From contig JBHGNT010000006.1 in the NCBI GenBank assembly GCA_043228905.1, positions 9,982,001-10,046,000 of the forward strand: a stretch of 64,000 nt of DNA, in the 5' to 3' direction. How positions within the stretch are numbered: position 1 is the first letter of the stretch; every line of letters begins with the position of its first letter. Made by a program: the position numbers and the translations under genes. Under the pieces are notes generated by a model. It was not told the origin of the DNA. It did not search any database and saw only the letters and a program-made list of their open reading frames with translations. The stretch comes from Azolla caroliniana. Taxonomy: Eukaryota > Polypodiophyta. Positions 10,360 through 22,017 of the stretch are shown in pieces.

Positions 10360-13177
10360 CTATATAGAATACAGGAAGGTTCCAGTTAGAAATGTTTGAT
10401 TAAACACTTGAAAATTGAAGCTATCTGTGTAATGAGTACCATCCCAGGATATGTAGTTTATTGGGTTCGGACAGACATACAATGATTCTGTCACATTTGA
10501 GCATTCGAAAATTGTGTCATTAAATCCGTATGGATATCTATTCCCAGCACCACAACAAGCATCGAAGGGATTGGTGAATCCTGCAATGCGAAGGGAAATG
10601 TTATGATTCAAAATCACGTACTTAAAGATTAATTTAGAGGGCATTATTTTCTTTACGTGATACCTTAATCTGATAATTTATTTACAAGTATAAAACATGT
10701 ACGACTATCCAAATTAGTGTAAATTGCCAAATACTTGAGGCATGGGATTAGTGTCAAGCATTACTTATTCGAAAAGAGTCAGGTTTGTTTGTTTTCAAAA
10801 TGGGAGTAGTCGTCGTAATCAATAATAATAAACTAATGTATCATTTTTTAGCTTGTATTACACAAGTGTAATGGGATAAAGTATGCATAATTGGGACATC
10901 CCACAACGAACTACATGTATTACATACATATATGTAAGTCTTTAGGAATGAGCACATCATCTAGGGCAAATATGCCAAAATGACAACATAGGAATATACC
11001 ATTGCAAATGTGAACCTCCCAATGTAAATTTTACTACTGGCATTAGTGTCGTTAACACATTTTGAAACTTGGTCACATAAAGTTAGGTGTTAAGGTAGCA
11101 TCATGGCATCATCACCCTAGTGTGAAGAATGCAATGAAAACCTACTAGTAGTGTCAGAGGATGATGATGATGAATATTACTTACTTCTTGCATGCTCAGT
11201 GAATAAGATAATTCACGAGAATGACTCGAAACTAGATGTGCATGACAATTTAAGAGTCATACGCAAATAGCCACCTATGGGAACACGTGCATGTTTTCAT
11301 TTACTACGGAGTCATAGCCCCCCCCCCCTTCTTCTGAAAGAGAAACATATAAGATGATTATTAGATATGTTTATTTGGTTCCATACCTTGGATGCTAGAA
11401 AACCTAGTCTAGTCTTCTCTATATGGTATTGATCTATCTTGCTAGATATAGTAGATACATTTCCCTTATTGGCCGATATCATTACCTATTGTACATGACA
11501 ATGATGAATAACATACGCTTGAAATGTATGGATGGAAGTGCATGATTACCAAACTCGTCTCTATGGTCAATGATATAGTGGGTGGCCGAGTACAAATCAA
11601 CAAAGTTGTAATTGGCGTCGGGGTGTAGTTGGTGAAGGTTTTCAAGCATCGCGAGCGTTTGTTGGCCACTGTTCCACGAGATGTCGTCAATGGGCTTAAC
11701 ACAGCCACGGGAATCTCGGGGCATATTCGGGAAAAGGGCCAATGTGACAGAATGGCATCCTTGGGCTCCCACGCTGACGACCACAAACTTCTTGGCATCC
11801 CCTCCATTGTAGAGTGTCTGTCTTTCATGGTTATCAGCCAAAAGCATTTGAACAACAAAATAAAACCCAAGGTTTTAGGTCAATTCTCAATTATTGGACT
11901 CCCTAACGGAGGGAGGGAGCAACCACTTTTATATGCCCATACATACATACATACATACATTATAATTTATACATATATATATATATACCTTTAGGGCCTT
12001 CCTCAAATTAAAAGTCACACTAACTAATACATAATGATGTCTCTAAAATAAATACAAATATATAAGAAGTGGAGAACCCAACATTACAATTTACAATAAT
12101 ATAGTAAGTAGTATGTAGTATGTATAAATAAATCATCATTATATATATATATTGATTTATACCTCCAACGCTATTCGTATTTCGTCCACAACGAGGGGCA
12201 CAATTGTGGCATTTACCAGCTCCGGAGAAGAATAAGCGACATCAGACTCGTTAATCCTGTAATCTAATCCTCCGATCTCTATCACGTACAGTGCGTCGCC
12301 CAGTGATTCAACAGTGGGTAACCGTTTCCGACGTTCTTGGCTCTCATCTTTCTGTTTCTGGAGCTCCAACAGCATCATCCTCGTTGATGAGGAGGATGTG
12401 GTTCTGTTGTTGTACACCTCATGAACGAGGTCCAGGTGCCATGCGACCTGCGTCGCCAGCGGAAATGGCATTGATGCTAAGGCGGTTGCCCCAGGGATCG
12501 CATAATTTGCGCCATGCTCAAAGTTGAGGAAGACGTTAAGCCATGGATTTACAGGCGGAAGCCCCAGATGCTCGGCTGCACAGCACAGCACAGCACACAG
12601 CACACAGACAGATATATATATATATATAAACAACAAATAGTCCAGATAGGCATCAGAAAATATAAATATAGACTTGCAGACTGACTAGCCTGCTACATAT
12701 ATATAGATAGATATATATCATTCAACTCACTGAGATGGATGCATTCATTCCTTCATGAGCCGGTGTACAATAATAATAATATATGAGTTATATACCTAGG
12801 AAGTCGGAGACAAAGATCCGACCGTCAGAGAATCGGCCATCGGGATATCCAGGGAATGTCTTCCCGAAAGGAGGAATGAAGGCGGTGCGATGGTTAACAA
12901 ACCATCCGTTCCCAGTATCGCTCTGCGAGTCACCGAATACGAAAACTGCCGGAATGTTGTTGTTGTTGTTGTTGTTGTTGTTGGCACCTCCTCCTCCTCC
13001 AAAAGAAGGCATAGTTACAGCTGATGATGATATAATGCGGGCATCAGCAACAACAATAACAGATTCAGCACTAAGGATGGAGGGTGGTGGTAAGAGTAGA
13101 AGAATTAGCAGATTCACATGAGGAGGGAGTAGGAGTAGTAGTAGGGTGCGACTTCTACCACTATTCTGGCCTCCCAT
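10360..13177 (-). CDS. GDSL-type esterase/lipase, four exons
   Basis: Exons on the minus strand are 13177-12796, 12575-12163, 11817-11550 and 10580-10360. All three introns have GT donors and AG acceptors, and the phases join cleanly to 427 codons plus a stop. The N-terminus is Leu-rich, a likely secretion signal. Nine consecutive Asn (residues 66-74) come from a (GTT)n repeat. Block I is VFGDSQSDTGN with nucleophile Ser84. GATAL follows at about 157-161. The last exon has DACCGAG and WDGTHYT, giving the catalytic Asp401 and His404. Block III, usually G-x-N-D, reads IGGLDY (229-232), so the oxyanion-hole Asn is Leu here. The family hydrolyses acyl esters, usually in the apoplast. Length is slightly above the usual 350-400 residues. 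It could be intact but catalytically altered, or a young pseudogene; no stop or frameshift is seen. Confidence 0.85.
10581..11549 (-). other. Intron 3 of the GDSL gene
   Basis: 969 bases, AT-rich, bounded by GT after Gly in DEFG and by AG before FTNPFD. It contains a (C)n run at about 11321-11330 and no open frame of interest. Introns 2 and 1 (11818-12162 and 12576-12795) are shorter. Confidence 0.75.
12953..12981. repeat. (GTT)n microsatellite inside exon 1, coding poly-Asn
   Basis: About nine GTT repeats on the plus strand read AAC on the coding strand, giving Asn9 ahead of the GDSL block. The length should vary among alleles without breaking the frame. Confidence 0.85.
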
Positions 13178-14469
13178 TTTCTATTATAGATCCACGAGAT
13201 AGCAGCTATGATGCACGCCGCATGGCCTGTATTATACATACATACATATACAATCCTCAAACACATAGACAGAGAGAGAGAGAGAGAGAGAGACGGCAGA
13301 AAAAGGGAATGGAGTATACGTGGATGTAATTTCCGTTTAAATGTGGTTGGTGGGTGAGACTGATTTCCTGAGTGTATGAAAAGGGCACTATGTATGTATG
13401 TATATATGTATGAGGTACTATATATATTACCCAGCAGCAATGATCTATCTATCTAAATTATGTGGCTTTATAAAGCGTAACGTTCCATCCATCAGATAGA
13501 TTGGATAGGTTTGGGTGGGTTTTATACAAAAAAGATTTGGCACACAAATTTAAACGAGGAACATGTGGTTGCTTGCTTTTAATAAATTTGTACGAGGAGA
13601 GGGAGGGAGGCTGCTGTTTCTCCGTCCCTCTTTTTTTTTTTTCACTACATACTCTTTTCTTCTCTTTTTGGCGAGCTACTAGAGTGGTGAGTGGCTGAGT
13701 GTGTGTGTGTTTTGTCCCTAAACCGGCTGCTAATTCATTTTGCGTTACTTCCTTGGTTCAAGCTTCCATGGAAGGATGGAAGGACGGGTGGCGCAGTAGT
13801 AACTGCTGATGATATATTTATTATGTATGTATGTATGCATGATATGATATGATATGATATGATATGCGACTGAGAGTAACAACTACATAGTATACATGTA
13901 CATACTAATACTCCCTCCCTCCAGTCCATGCATATATGCATAGTAATAAGAGCAATCATGCCCAAGAACCGCCCTAATTATCATTGTGATGGGTTTGTTT
14001 GAAAAAATTAGTCATCCCTCACGTCTTCAATCAATCTACATCCATAACTTTATATGCATTCTTTGGAAACTTTCTTTTCGCGGATCAAAGGGAACGTAAA
14101 GCCAACTAAATGCACGACACTCTCTCCACACGCAACTTTATTGTCCACAAGAAACGTGAAATACCATCCATTATGTGATTGAATATGATGGGGTGGTAAA
14201 TAATTAGCCACTCATTCCTTGAAATTCTTGTAGAAGTGTCGTATTCTTGTTTAAATGACCAACATAGAAACCTCCATGAGGCTGTCACTAAACAAACATT
14301 TCATCAAACTATTAACGCGCTCCAATGCACACTGCCGAAGTTAGATAGTAGTAAGGGTGGAATCAGAACAACAAAAGAGTGTTAAGACTTATTTAAAATT
14401 ACTACCCTTCCATTTTTCACACATCCATAATATAATTGTTGTAGATGATGCCCTACATCCAAATTCCAA

Positions 14470-14500
<31 letters not shown>

Positions 14501-14657
14501 ACCACAAAAGTGGTTGAGATGTGGGGATACCAAGTAGGAGGATAGTTGGTTATGACATGTTCATAAAAAAAAGGTCATTTACGTGCACACACACACACTT
14601 GAAGTTATTTTGTATTTGGGACGATCTCGACGTTCTATTGTGGTGCCATTGAGATGG

Positions 14658-14723
<66 letters not shown>

Positions 14724-14877
14724 TATATTAACATCTTCTAAGGCCAAATTTGGCCCATGAGACAATTGGTTTACAACAAAAATGAGTGTTTATCCAATCA
14801 TCAAAACTAAAATAAAAGAAAATAGCTTAAGCTAAGAGAGTTCTAGTAGTGTACAAAACTTTGCACTAAGCCTAATC
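13178..14877. other. Intergenic DNA upstream of the GDSL gene, rich in microsatellites
   Basis: No protein-coding feature is supported. It holds (GA)n at about 13270-13292, (ATGAT)n at about 13838-13866, (CA)n at 14470-14496 and (GA)n at 14661-14719. A TTTATAAAG motif near 13467-13475 (minus strand sense), about 290 bases above the GDSL start codon, could be its TATA box. Confidence 0.5.
14661..14719. repeat. (AG)n microsatellite
   Basis: About 29 uninterrupted AG dinucleotides downstream (in the minus sense) of the LINE 3' end. Confidence 0.95.
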
Positions 14878-15771
14878 TCATTTCCACCCAAGTCTCTCAA
14901 AAAGAAGTGGGAGGTCAAAAGTTTTTGGTGTGGGTGTGACCCATGGTCCCGATGCATAGAGTGCCCTAGCCATGGCTTCTAGGCGGTGTAGTTCACGTTC
15001 CCTTATTTTCTTTATTGCTTCTACATCTCGTCGAGTTGCTTTGAAACCCGGCATCCAAGGGCGTTTGGTTCTTCTTTGATTTTCTGCTTCATCAAGGAAA
15101 AGCCCGAGTGGTGCAAGTGTGTCGACATTCATTGTCTCCCCCTGTTCTTGAAAAAGTTCATTTGTTACATGTTGGTAAACATTAGCAACATTATTATCAA
15201 CGTTTTGTAACTTATTCTCTCTATGTTGTTTCAATTCTAAGATGTATCTACCTAATTTCTTTATATCTAGTGTATCTAATAGTTTAGGGAGGGTGGGAGA
15301 GGAACCAAGTATGTCTTGGTATTTTGCCCTTATCTCGGCATAGGTGGGGCATTTGCATGTAAAATGGTACTCATCCTCTATCTCTATGTGGCATAACCTA
15401 CATATCCTTTCCTCCCTAGGGACTCCATTAGTACATCCATTCTCAATCTCAAGTTGGTGAGATGATATTCTAAGTTGACCAATGGCAACCCTTAGTGCAT
15501 GTGGTAAGAATACATCTAGATATCTTGGTCGCATGATAAAACCTAACTTAGAGAAGTGCATAAAGTGTTCCTTATAGTACGACATTTTAGATGGGAGTGG
15601 CTCTAGTGGGGTGATCCATTTATACCGAGTATAAATTTGCCATATTTCTTGGCGTATTACTTTATTACGGTCCTCATGAGAGATTAAAGTGTTATCAGTC
15701 GTGTGGTCGTACTTAAGGGGGGGGAGGTTATTAATGTCTAGACCGTTGGCAAGAAGCCAACCCACCATCAT
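14878..15771 (-). pseudogene. LINE C-terminal domain with Cys/His finger
   Basis: A 297-codon open frame, shifted relative to the RT, with CRLCHIEIEDEYHFTC (C-x2-C-x8-H-x3-C at about 15360-15410), the zinc-finger-like motif found after the RT in several non-LTR clades, then a basic C-terminal tail. It probably binds template RNA or target DNA. Confidence 0.7.
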
Positions 15772-15799
15772 GCCATACCATGAGCTAGTAGAGCCGGAC

Positions 15800-16747
15800 T
15801 CATACAGTGCTCAAAAAAGCCTTAAAGGCTTGATGGGATATTCTATCAAGTGGTTGGTTATGTATCCTGTGGATAAAGACTACAAATTGAAAAAGTGCTT
15901 CTACTAACATAGGGGGTAGAGTGAACTCAGCCCTAATAATGTCATGTGGGACCGACGATTTGCTTCGGAGTTGGCGTGATAACATCATCACCAATGGTCT
16001 CTCTAATTGCATCCACATGAAAGATAGTAGTCTTGGAGCCCAAACCGTTGATGCATACATGAGAGAGGGAGTCACTAATAAGTCAAAGAGCCACCCTTTA
16101 GTTCGTGGCTCTTGGAAGTATGCTTGGTGGCATTGTCTCTCGAGGAGTGAGAGGGATGCATGTCGTCTTGTAAGTCTATCCTTCGCTGCTTGTGTCATTG
16201 AAAATTTACCTGAGCGGGCACTGAAAGTGACTTCGAGATAGACATATGATCCAACCACCTCAACTAGGCTATGGGAGATAGTTAGGTGACACTTAGCTCT
16301 AACTTGGGCCGACGTGTGGAAGATAAGGACTTTAGTTTTCCCTAGATTCACTACCAATCCTCGTTGTGTGCAAAAGTCATCTAAGGCATTAAGGTGCCTT
16401 TGTAGGTCGTGTTCGGATTCAGAGAGCAAAACTATGTCGTCTGCATAGAGCAAGATACGCACCTGCGTATCCCCAAGGACTACTCCATTGCCTCCCTTAC
16501 GAGCAATAAAATCTGTGATCTCATCAATGTAGATCCCAAAAAGAGTTGGAGATAAGGGGCAACCTTGTTTTACACCAATAGTGCTAGTGAAACTATCGGA
16601 TATGCCACCTGGGCATCGAACACACCTGGACACTTGTTTATATAGTGCGTAGATGGCCCAAACCATGTCATCTGGTATCCTCAAGCTCTTAAGCCTATCA
16701 AACAAACGCTCTCTAGGGACCGTGTCAAAGGCTTTGCGGAAGTCCAC
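15800..16747 (-). pseudogene. LINE reverse transcriptase palm and thumb
   Basis: In the same frame as the preceding segment. Motifs: VDFRKAFDTVPRERL (block A, catalytic Asp), GVKQGCPLSPTLFGIYIDE (block B) and LLYADDIVLLSES (block C, YADD at about 16436-16447), then GLVVNLGKTKV (block D). The catalytic triad is complete. The frame ends at 15800 because of a one-base shift near 15790. Confidence 0.85.
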
Positions 16748-16783
16748 AAAACAACAATATAGTTTCTTCTTGTGAGCCTTAGT

Positions 16784-17926
16784 CTAGTCAATTAAGCATC
16801 TAAGTGTGAAGATATGATCAATTGGGGAGAAGGCTCGTCGAAAGCCAGCCTGTTCAGGTGCACGAAGATTTAAGGTCTCCATATAATCGCTAAGCTCTGC
16901 CTCCATTACTATACCATATAATTTAGCAAGGGTATGACCTATCATAATGGTCCTATAAGTATTTGGGTCCATGGGGTCCCCCCCTTTATGTATGGGGGCC
17001 ACTGTGTTCATGGTCCATTGTGGTGGAAAACCCTCTGCGAGGGCACGATTGAAGATTAGAGTTAGCAAGGGAGCTAGGCACTCTCTCGCATACATAAAGG
17101 GGTCCATGGACTTCCTATGTTGTAAATTCTTTATGACCTTCGTGACCCTAGAGGTCATGAAGAGTGTCCCCACAGTAGGTCGGGGTGTAGAAGGCATTGG
17201 AATGGGTGGTTGATTTGGGATTTGGTAGAGTCTCTCTGTATAAGTGTGCCAAGTTTCGGGATCTTCGGTGGGTGTTTGTGGTCTTGGTTCCCGTAATCTC
17301 TTCCATGCAGTGGCACAATCGCTACTCATGAGCATATGGTAGAGTTCCCAATATTGGGATGCCTCCCATGCTCGTCTCTTACGACATGTCATCTTGCGCA
17401 TTTCTTTACGAGCTTGTATTGAGGAAATACTACCACTGATTTGCGATATTGTAAGTTGTCTATGTAAGCACCTAGAATCCTCATCATACCATCTATTTTG
17501 TGGCATAGATCCTACTTTACCTTGATTGGAGTGTTTCGTGTATGGGAAACTGCTAATTGCTGCAGAGTGAAGGATGTGTGTGAGTTTCATACTAAGGCTC
17601 TCTAAAGGTAGGGAGGGATCAAGGGAGGAGAGATGGGCTTGAACATGTTGAGCATATATGTCAAAGAGCTCATGTGTGAAATGTATTGTGATGTCATGGC
17701 GTGGTTGACTAGAGTTGGTGACGTTAGAGATATCACATTTTAGCTCGAAGTATAAGAAACTATGGTCCGCGCCAATAAGACATGGGGCCACTCGGAAGGA
17801 GTTAATCATGTGGGTAACTTTAGGACGTCCTATTAGATAATCAACCGTGCTTTCCCCTCCTCCATGTGGGAAACATGTGAGCTCTTCCAAACCTGGCCAC
17901 TTGGCTAAACCATTATATATGACCAT
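16784..17926 (-). pseudogene. LINE endonuclease end and RT N-terminal part
   Basis: This 380-codon open segment begins with the end of the endonuclease (TCFPHGGGESTVDYLI, the S-x-I-D-Y/H motif with Asp) and DHSFLYFEL (final His). A linker with basic residues leads to the RT fingers, with PIHKGGDPMDPNTYRTI and EQAGFRRAFSPIDHIFTLR, which correspond to RT blocks 0-2a of non-LTR elements. The TAG at 16781-16783 ends it; the next segment continues in the same frame. Confidence 0.75.
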
Positions 17927-18571
17927 CTAGTGCCAACTGCCAAGTTCGAGCAAATGATGGTCAAAGCTCGTGGCGTCCGCACCTTGATCCTTTGATCTAC
18001 GTGTGGTGTCTATGTCTAAAGGATCGACATTTACCATTTCTAGGTTTCTATTCATTTGAAATATTGTGCATTGTCGGGATTGGGTTCTCGCATTAAAGTC
18101 TCCTACAAGGAATACTTCTCCTTGGGAAGAATATCGGATTATGTCATCCTATAGAGGTTCATATGGGGAAGGCCCATGTGGCACTCCATCATCAACTAAT
18201 CTCGCCTCGCCAGCTAGATTATAACGAGAGCCTTTCGGGGGGAAGTAACAAATGGCGAAAAATATTGCCTTGTCCTTGGTTGTGGAGACTTTCACCCACA
18301 TAAAACAAGCTTCTAGGTCTGTGCTCAGTATTTCTATCGTATTATGTAGCTCCCTCCGAAACAATATTGCAACACCTCCAAATCCCCTGGTAGTGCATCG
18401 ACGTGAGGTTTGTCTAAAAGCCAACTCCTAACGAAATCCTTCGACTCGTGGGAGTCCCCTATTTGGGCTTTGGTGTGTTTCTACTAGGCAAACTATATTT
18501 GATTCCTTTAATATCTCCTCTAGGCGGCCAGGGTGTGTCCAGAGTGCGCCGTTACAATTCCATAAGGTCAT
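17927..18571 (-). pseudogene. LINE endonuclease (APE-type) domain
   Basis: Beginning at ATG 18571 the translation shows the N-terminal strand with WNCNGA, then NIVCLVETHQS (the catalytic Glu of APE-type endonucleases) and GFGGVAILFRRE. Near 18100 it reads GEVFLVGDFNART (the G-D-F-N active-site motif). TAG codons interrupt the frame near 18429 and at 18149-18151, and another at 17927-17929 separates the domain from the next open segment. The enzyme would nick target DNA to prime reverse transcription. Confidence 0.75.
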
Positions 18572-18608
18572 CCTAAGTGTGTTTTCTATCACATGGGCCA
18601 CACGCCCA

Positions 18609-18643
<35 letters not shown>
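18609..18643. repeat. (GT)n(GA)n compound microsatellite
   Basis: A GT run passes directly into a GA run, between the LINE 5' end and the LTR at 18714. Confidence 0.9.
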
Positions 18644-18713
18644 ACAATTTTAGAGAGGAACTTCTTCTACTGTTATATTTCATGTCCCATGGGTGGGGTT
18701 TTTATATGTACAT

Positions 18714-19291
18714 TGTTAGCTGGTCGGATCGACCAGTTAAGCTAGTCAAAATATATAGGTCGACAAACTAGTATAATGATAGTCGAAATAGTAGTCGTAG
18801 TCATAGTCATCGTCGTAGTAGACAAACGTGAAAGGAGATAGTCGAACAATTATTATTATCGCCAAGTAGGAAAAATAGGACAATGGTAACTGTAGGTTCT
18901 TGCCGAACGACAATTGTAATATATTGGTAAAGTCTCTCAGGCCACCTGCAAAATAGGGTCGAGAGCATTGTAACAATATCGGTATGTATTGCTATAAGTT
19001 TTCAATATAATTTTGCTAATTAGAGTATATTCTATGTCTTGAAGTACTATTTCGTGTCTTGAATTTCTCTTACTCTGAATACGTATAGTTGATCATCGAT
19101 CGTACTTTAGTTAGTATTTTCGTAACAACAGTGATTAAGTATGGTAATCTGAGTATATGTGTTTATGTTGATTGTGTTTAAGTAATCATTTAGTAGAGTC
19201 GACCGACTCCAATCTCCAACCACAATCTCATTGACAGAACGACTCTATATGTGAGTTGTTCGATCCTTTGTATCTGTTGACCAAGACAACA
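18714..19291 (+). repeat. Left LTR of the coiled-coil element
   Basis: Starts TGTTAGC and ends GACAACA (TGTT/AACA inverted ends). It aligns with 25554-25574 joined to 30414-30710, sharing for example ACAAACTAGTATAATGATAG and GAGCATTGTAACAATATCGG. The right partner has a clean TATAAAAAGGG where this copy reads CAAAATAGGG. 578 bases. Confidence 0.7.
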
Positions 19292-19295
19292 GAAA

Positions 19296-19315
19296 TTTTG
19301 GCACGCCTGGTGGGA
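19296..19315 (+). promoter_or_regulatory. Primer-binding-site-like motif
   Basis: TTTTGGCACGCCTGGTGGGA lies four bases after the LTR end. TTTGGCACGCC.GGTGGGAC strings follow 5' LTRs in some plant gypsy elements; I did not identify the matching tRNA. Confidence 0.45.
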
Positions 19316-19399
19316 CGACAACTGCACATAATCACAGATCTCAGAATGCAAATTAATGTTCAATAAGGCATTTGTATATAGCATTATGAATGATTCAAT

Positions 19400-20294
19400 A
19401 GGGGCCTTGAGCAGTGTTGGGAAGAATTAGACTTGGAGCAACAACGTTTTAGCCAGTAACTGCAAATGCTCAATGAAGCCCAAGAAAAAGAAAGAGATTG
19501 CATGGACACATTGGTTCAACTGATCAAAGCCCAACATGATCATAAATTTGATACCTTGAACGAGTAGATTAAGGCGCTAGAACATCAGTTGGGTTTAGGC
19601 AATGGGCGAATTTGGTTGATCATCCAAGCATAGAGACAATGGATGAATAAGTGGGTCGCCGAAACATTAGACAAAGGGTGGAAAGACTAGTCTAAGCCTG
19701 TGGCCGAACTTCAGTTATTTCATGCCGACCAAGAAAACCGACAAAAGGAAGGCCACGACTTTTAGAAGCTCGACGAGGCAAGCATCACTTCCATTCGTTA
19801 AGAGATGTTAGAGGACTTTCAAGCTCTCGCTCAAGGCCATTGTACTGAAATTTGGAGGATGTTGGAGGAATTTGAAGACGACCACCTCCAACTTGCTTTC
19901 GCTCCCGAAACATACAAAAAGGAGTGCCTACACGCTAACAAAGACGAAAGAGAGGACGAAGACACGGTCACCGACTGACTGCCGACACCACCATTGGAAC
20001 CGGGGACACAATCAAAAGGGTTAAGAACAACTGATGGAGGCAACATTAGATATCAAACCGGAAGCAACTATCCTAGAGGAACCAAGGCCATAGCCTTTTG
20101 AGACACCACACCTTCCTAGTCCCCAACCGGCCGACAATCAAGAGGAGCCACTAGTTGAAACCACTCAAAACGGCTAGCAAGCTGAATAGGACCCCGTACC
20201 AACGGCACAACCAAAGGAAGCAAAAGATATAGGCCAGTCGGCACCAGCACAGCAACAAGAGCCGGAGGAGGAGAAACAAGATAAAGATGAGCAA
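19400..20294 (+). pseudogene. Coiled-coil ORF (copy 2), heavily stopped
   Basis: Frame 2 encodes a Glu/Gln-rich coiled coil, then a block with GNGRIW, PVAELQL, DQENRQKEG, EDFQALA and IWRMLEEFEDD. This matches copy 1 at 1450-1760 in order and spacing. A Pro- and acid-rich tail follows (EPEEEKQDKDEQ) and resumes at 25418 after the inserted chromovirus. At least six internal stops are seen, nearly all TAG. The protein's role is unknown; a structural (gag-like) role is a guess from its position just after the LTR. No zinc knuckle is present. Confidence 0.6.
20290..20294. other. Target-site duplication AGCAA (left) of the chromovirus
   Basis: AGCAA here and at 25413-25417 flank the chromovirus exactly. 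Removing the element and one copy rejoins the outer element's internal sequence. Confidence 0.8.
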
Positions 20295-20738
20295 TATTAG
20301 AGATCTAGGTACTAAAGTAAGCTTAAGATAAGGATAAACTAATGATAGATAGAAAGGAGAAAGAGAAAGAAGGGTGTTGATCCACCCGACCACCCCCCGA
20401 GTGAAGGGATCAAGACGGACTCGAGCCTCGATCGTCGTCCCATACCTCGAGTTGTACCTGGTGCTGGCGCACTCGCTACAAGAGTTGACCCACCACAAGA
20501 GCAGAGTCTCGATGTAGTCAAAAGATGATTAAATGAGGGTAGCTAGGCCTCTTATTTATAGTGATACCCAAGGCCCCCAGGCAAGTTCACACTTGACCTA
20601 ATGGGTTGTCTCAATCCCGAGGATTAAAAGTAATCCTCCCCTTCTTTACACTCTCGTTTAACCCTCACACTTATCCACGTGTATAGAATACTACGGTAAA
20701 TTCTCACCACAGGATATTAAATGGTCATGCCCGTAACA
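20295..20738 (-). repeat. 3' LTR of chromovirus element 1
   Basis: 444 bases. In the plus sense it ends CATGCCCGTAACA and matches 25155-25412 and, reverse complemented, 33293-33746. A polypurine tract (TAAAGAAGGGGAGTA in the minus sense, 20739-20753) adjoins it, as expected for a 3' LTR. Confidence 0.85.
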
Positions 20739-20753
20739 TACTCCCCTTCTTTA

Positions 20754-21729
20754 AAACATTGCACTCTTGCAATGGAAAGTTAGGGAAGTTTGTTCTTAGA
20801 GTATTCTCGCGTTCCCATGTGGCATCTTTGATAGATTTGTCCATCCATTTAATTTTAAATTATCGGATTTCTTTAGTACGTAAATTTTTTGTTTTAACAT
20901 CAAGAATTCTTTCTAGTACATGTGGTTTCGAAGATAAATCTTCAGAAGTAACCAGAGTTTCAGTTGTAATTGTGTTGTCGTCAGAACCTAGAAGTTCTTT
21001 TAGACGACTCACATGGAAGATTGGATGAATTCCAACACCATCGGGAAGAGCGAGACGATAGGCTGATGACCCAATGTGTTTGAGGATTGTAAACGGTCCA
21101 CAAAACCGTGGGGCTAACTTAGCGCACTTACCCGTAGACAATGTCTTAGAATTGTGAGGTACACGTAAAAATACCTTCTGTCCAGGGTTGAATACACGAG
21201 GTTGCCTATGATGGTCAGCATAAAAACGCGCTCTATCTTGAGCTATTTTTATATTATCTCGTGCAATATGCAACATATCTTGCATATCCCGAAGAAAGTT
21301 TTGCGTACTTTGCAACTCATCATGATGTATATTAACATCAATCGGGGCTCGTGGCTGAAAACCATACATCAACATAAAAGGACTATATCCCGTCGACGTA
21401 TGCTTGGAGTTGTTATAAGCAAACTCCAAAATTGGGAGATAACGTTCCCATTTTGTTGGTTTTGCAGCAACGTATGCTCGAAGCATGTCCTCAATAATTT
21501 GATTTACTCGTTCTATCTGTCCATCGGATTGAGGATGATCCGTGGAGCTCATGCTCAACGTAGTTTCTAACTTCTTAAAGACTTGCGTCCAGAAGTCACT
21601 AGTAAACTTTGGATCTCGATCACTCACGATATCCATCGATAACCCATAAAAACGAAATAATTCGTCAACGAATTGGTAAGCCAATTCAGGAGCTGTTACC
21701 GTGGTTTTAGTAGCAATAAATCTGGCCAT
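20754..21729 (-). pseudogene. Chromovirus integrase core, C-terminal domain and chromodomain
   Basis: The open frame 21729-20860 shows SDRDPKFTSDFW (second catalytic Asp), TDHPQSDGQIERVNQ (catalytic Glu) and a GPFTILKHIGSSAYRLALP segment (the GPY/F-like module). The first catalytic Asp lies upstream, beyond a break near 21750. After a TAA at 20860-20862 the same frame continues with FKIKWMDKSIKDATWE, a chromodomain-like motif. Chromodomain integrases steer insertion to certain chromatin. The TAA cuts the chromodomain off. Confidence 0.8.
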
Positions 21730-22017
21730 TTTAGTTAGTCGATCAACAACAACCTAGATGGCATCATGACCTTTTTGGGTGCGAGGAAGGCTAACAATAA
21801 AATCCATGGATATACTTTCCCACTTATTATTGGGAATGTCCAAGGGATGTAAAAGTCTTGCGGCTTTAAGTTGCTCGGCTTTGTTAACCTGAAACTAGTG
21901 ACATTTAGTCACATAGCTATGTATATCAAGACGCATCTTAGGCCAATAAAATTGAGTGAAGATGAGAATGAGTGTACGATGTATTCCAGGGTGCCCTGTT
22001 GAGGGTGCATCATGGCA
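21730..22017 (-). pseudogene. Integrase N-terminal (zinc-binding) region, decayed
   Basis: By position this lies between RNase H and the integrase core. Short readable pieces exist in two frames, with stops; the H2C2 residues could not be followed with certainty. Confidence 0.45.

Larger units (their letters stand above)
14878..18571 (-). mobile_element. LINE (non-LTR retrotransposon), nearly full ORF2-like protein
   Basis: On the minus strand a single polyprotein can be followed from 18571 to 14878: an apurinic endonuclease, a reverse transcriptase with YADD and a C-terminal Cys/His finger. It is broken by TAG stops near 18429, 18149, 17927 and 16781 and by one frameshift near 15790. All stops are TAG, at sites where Gln or Trp is expected. 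There are no LTRs. The promoter and poly(A) tail could not be fixed. The (GT)n(GA)n at 18609-18643 lies just beyond the 5' end. Confidence 0.85.

Noticed and set aside
11629-11994. Plus-strand ORF over GDSL exon 3
   Set aside because: Antisense of the esterase exon, ending in a TA-rich intron.
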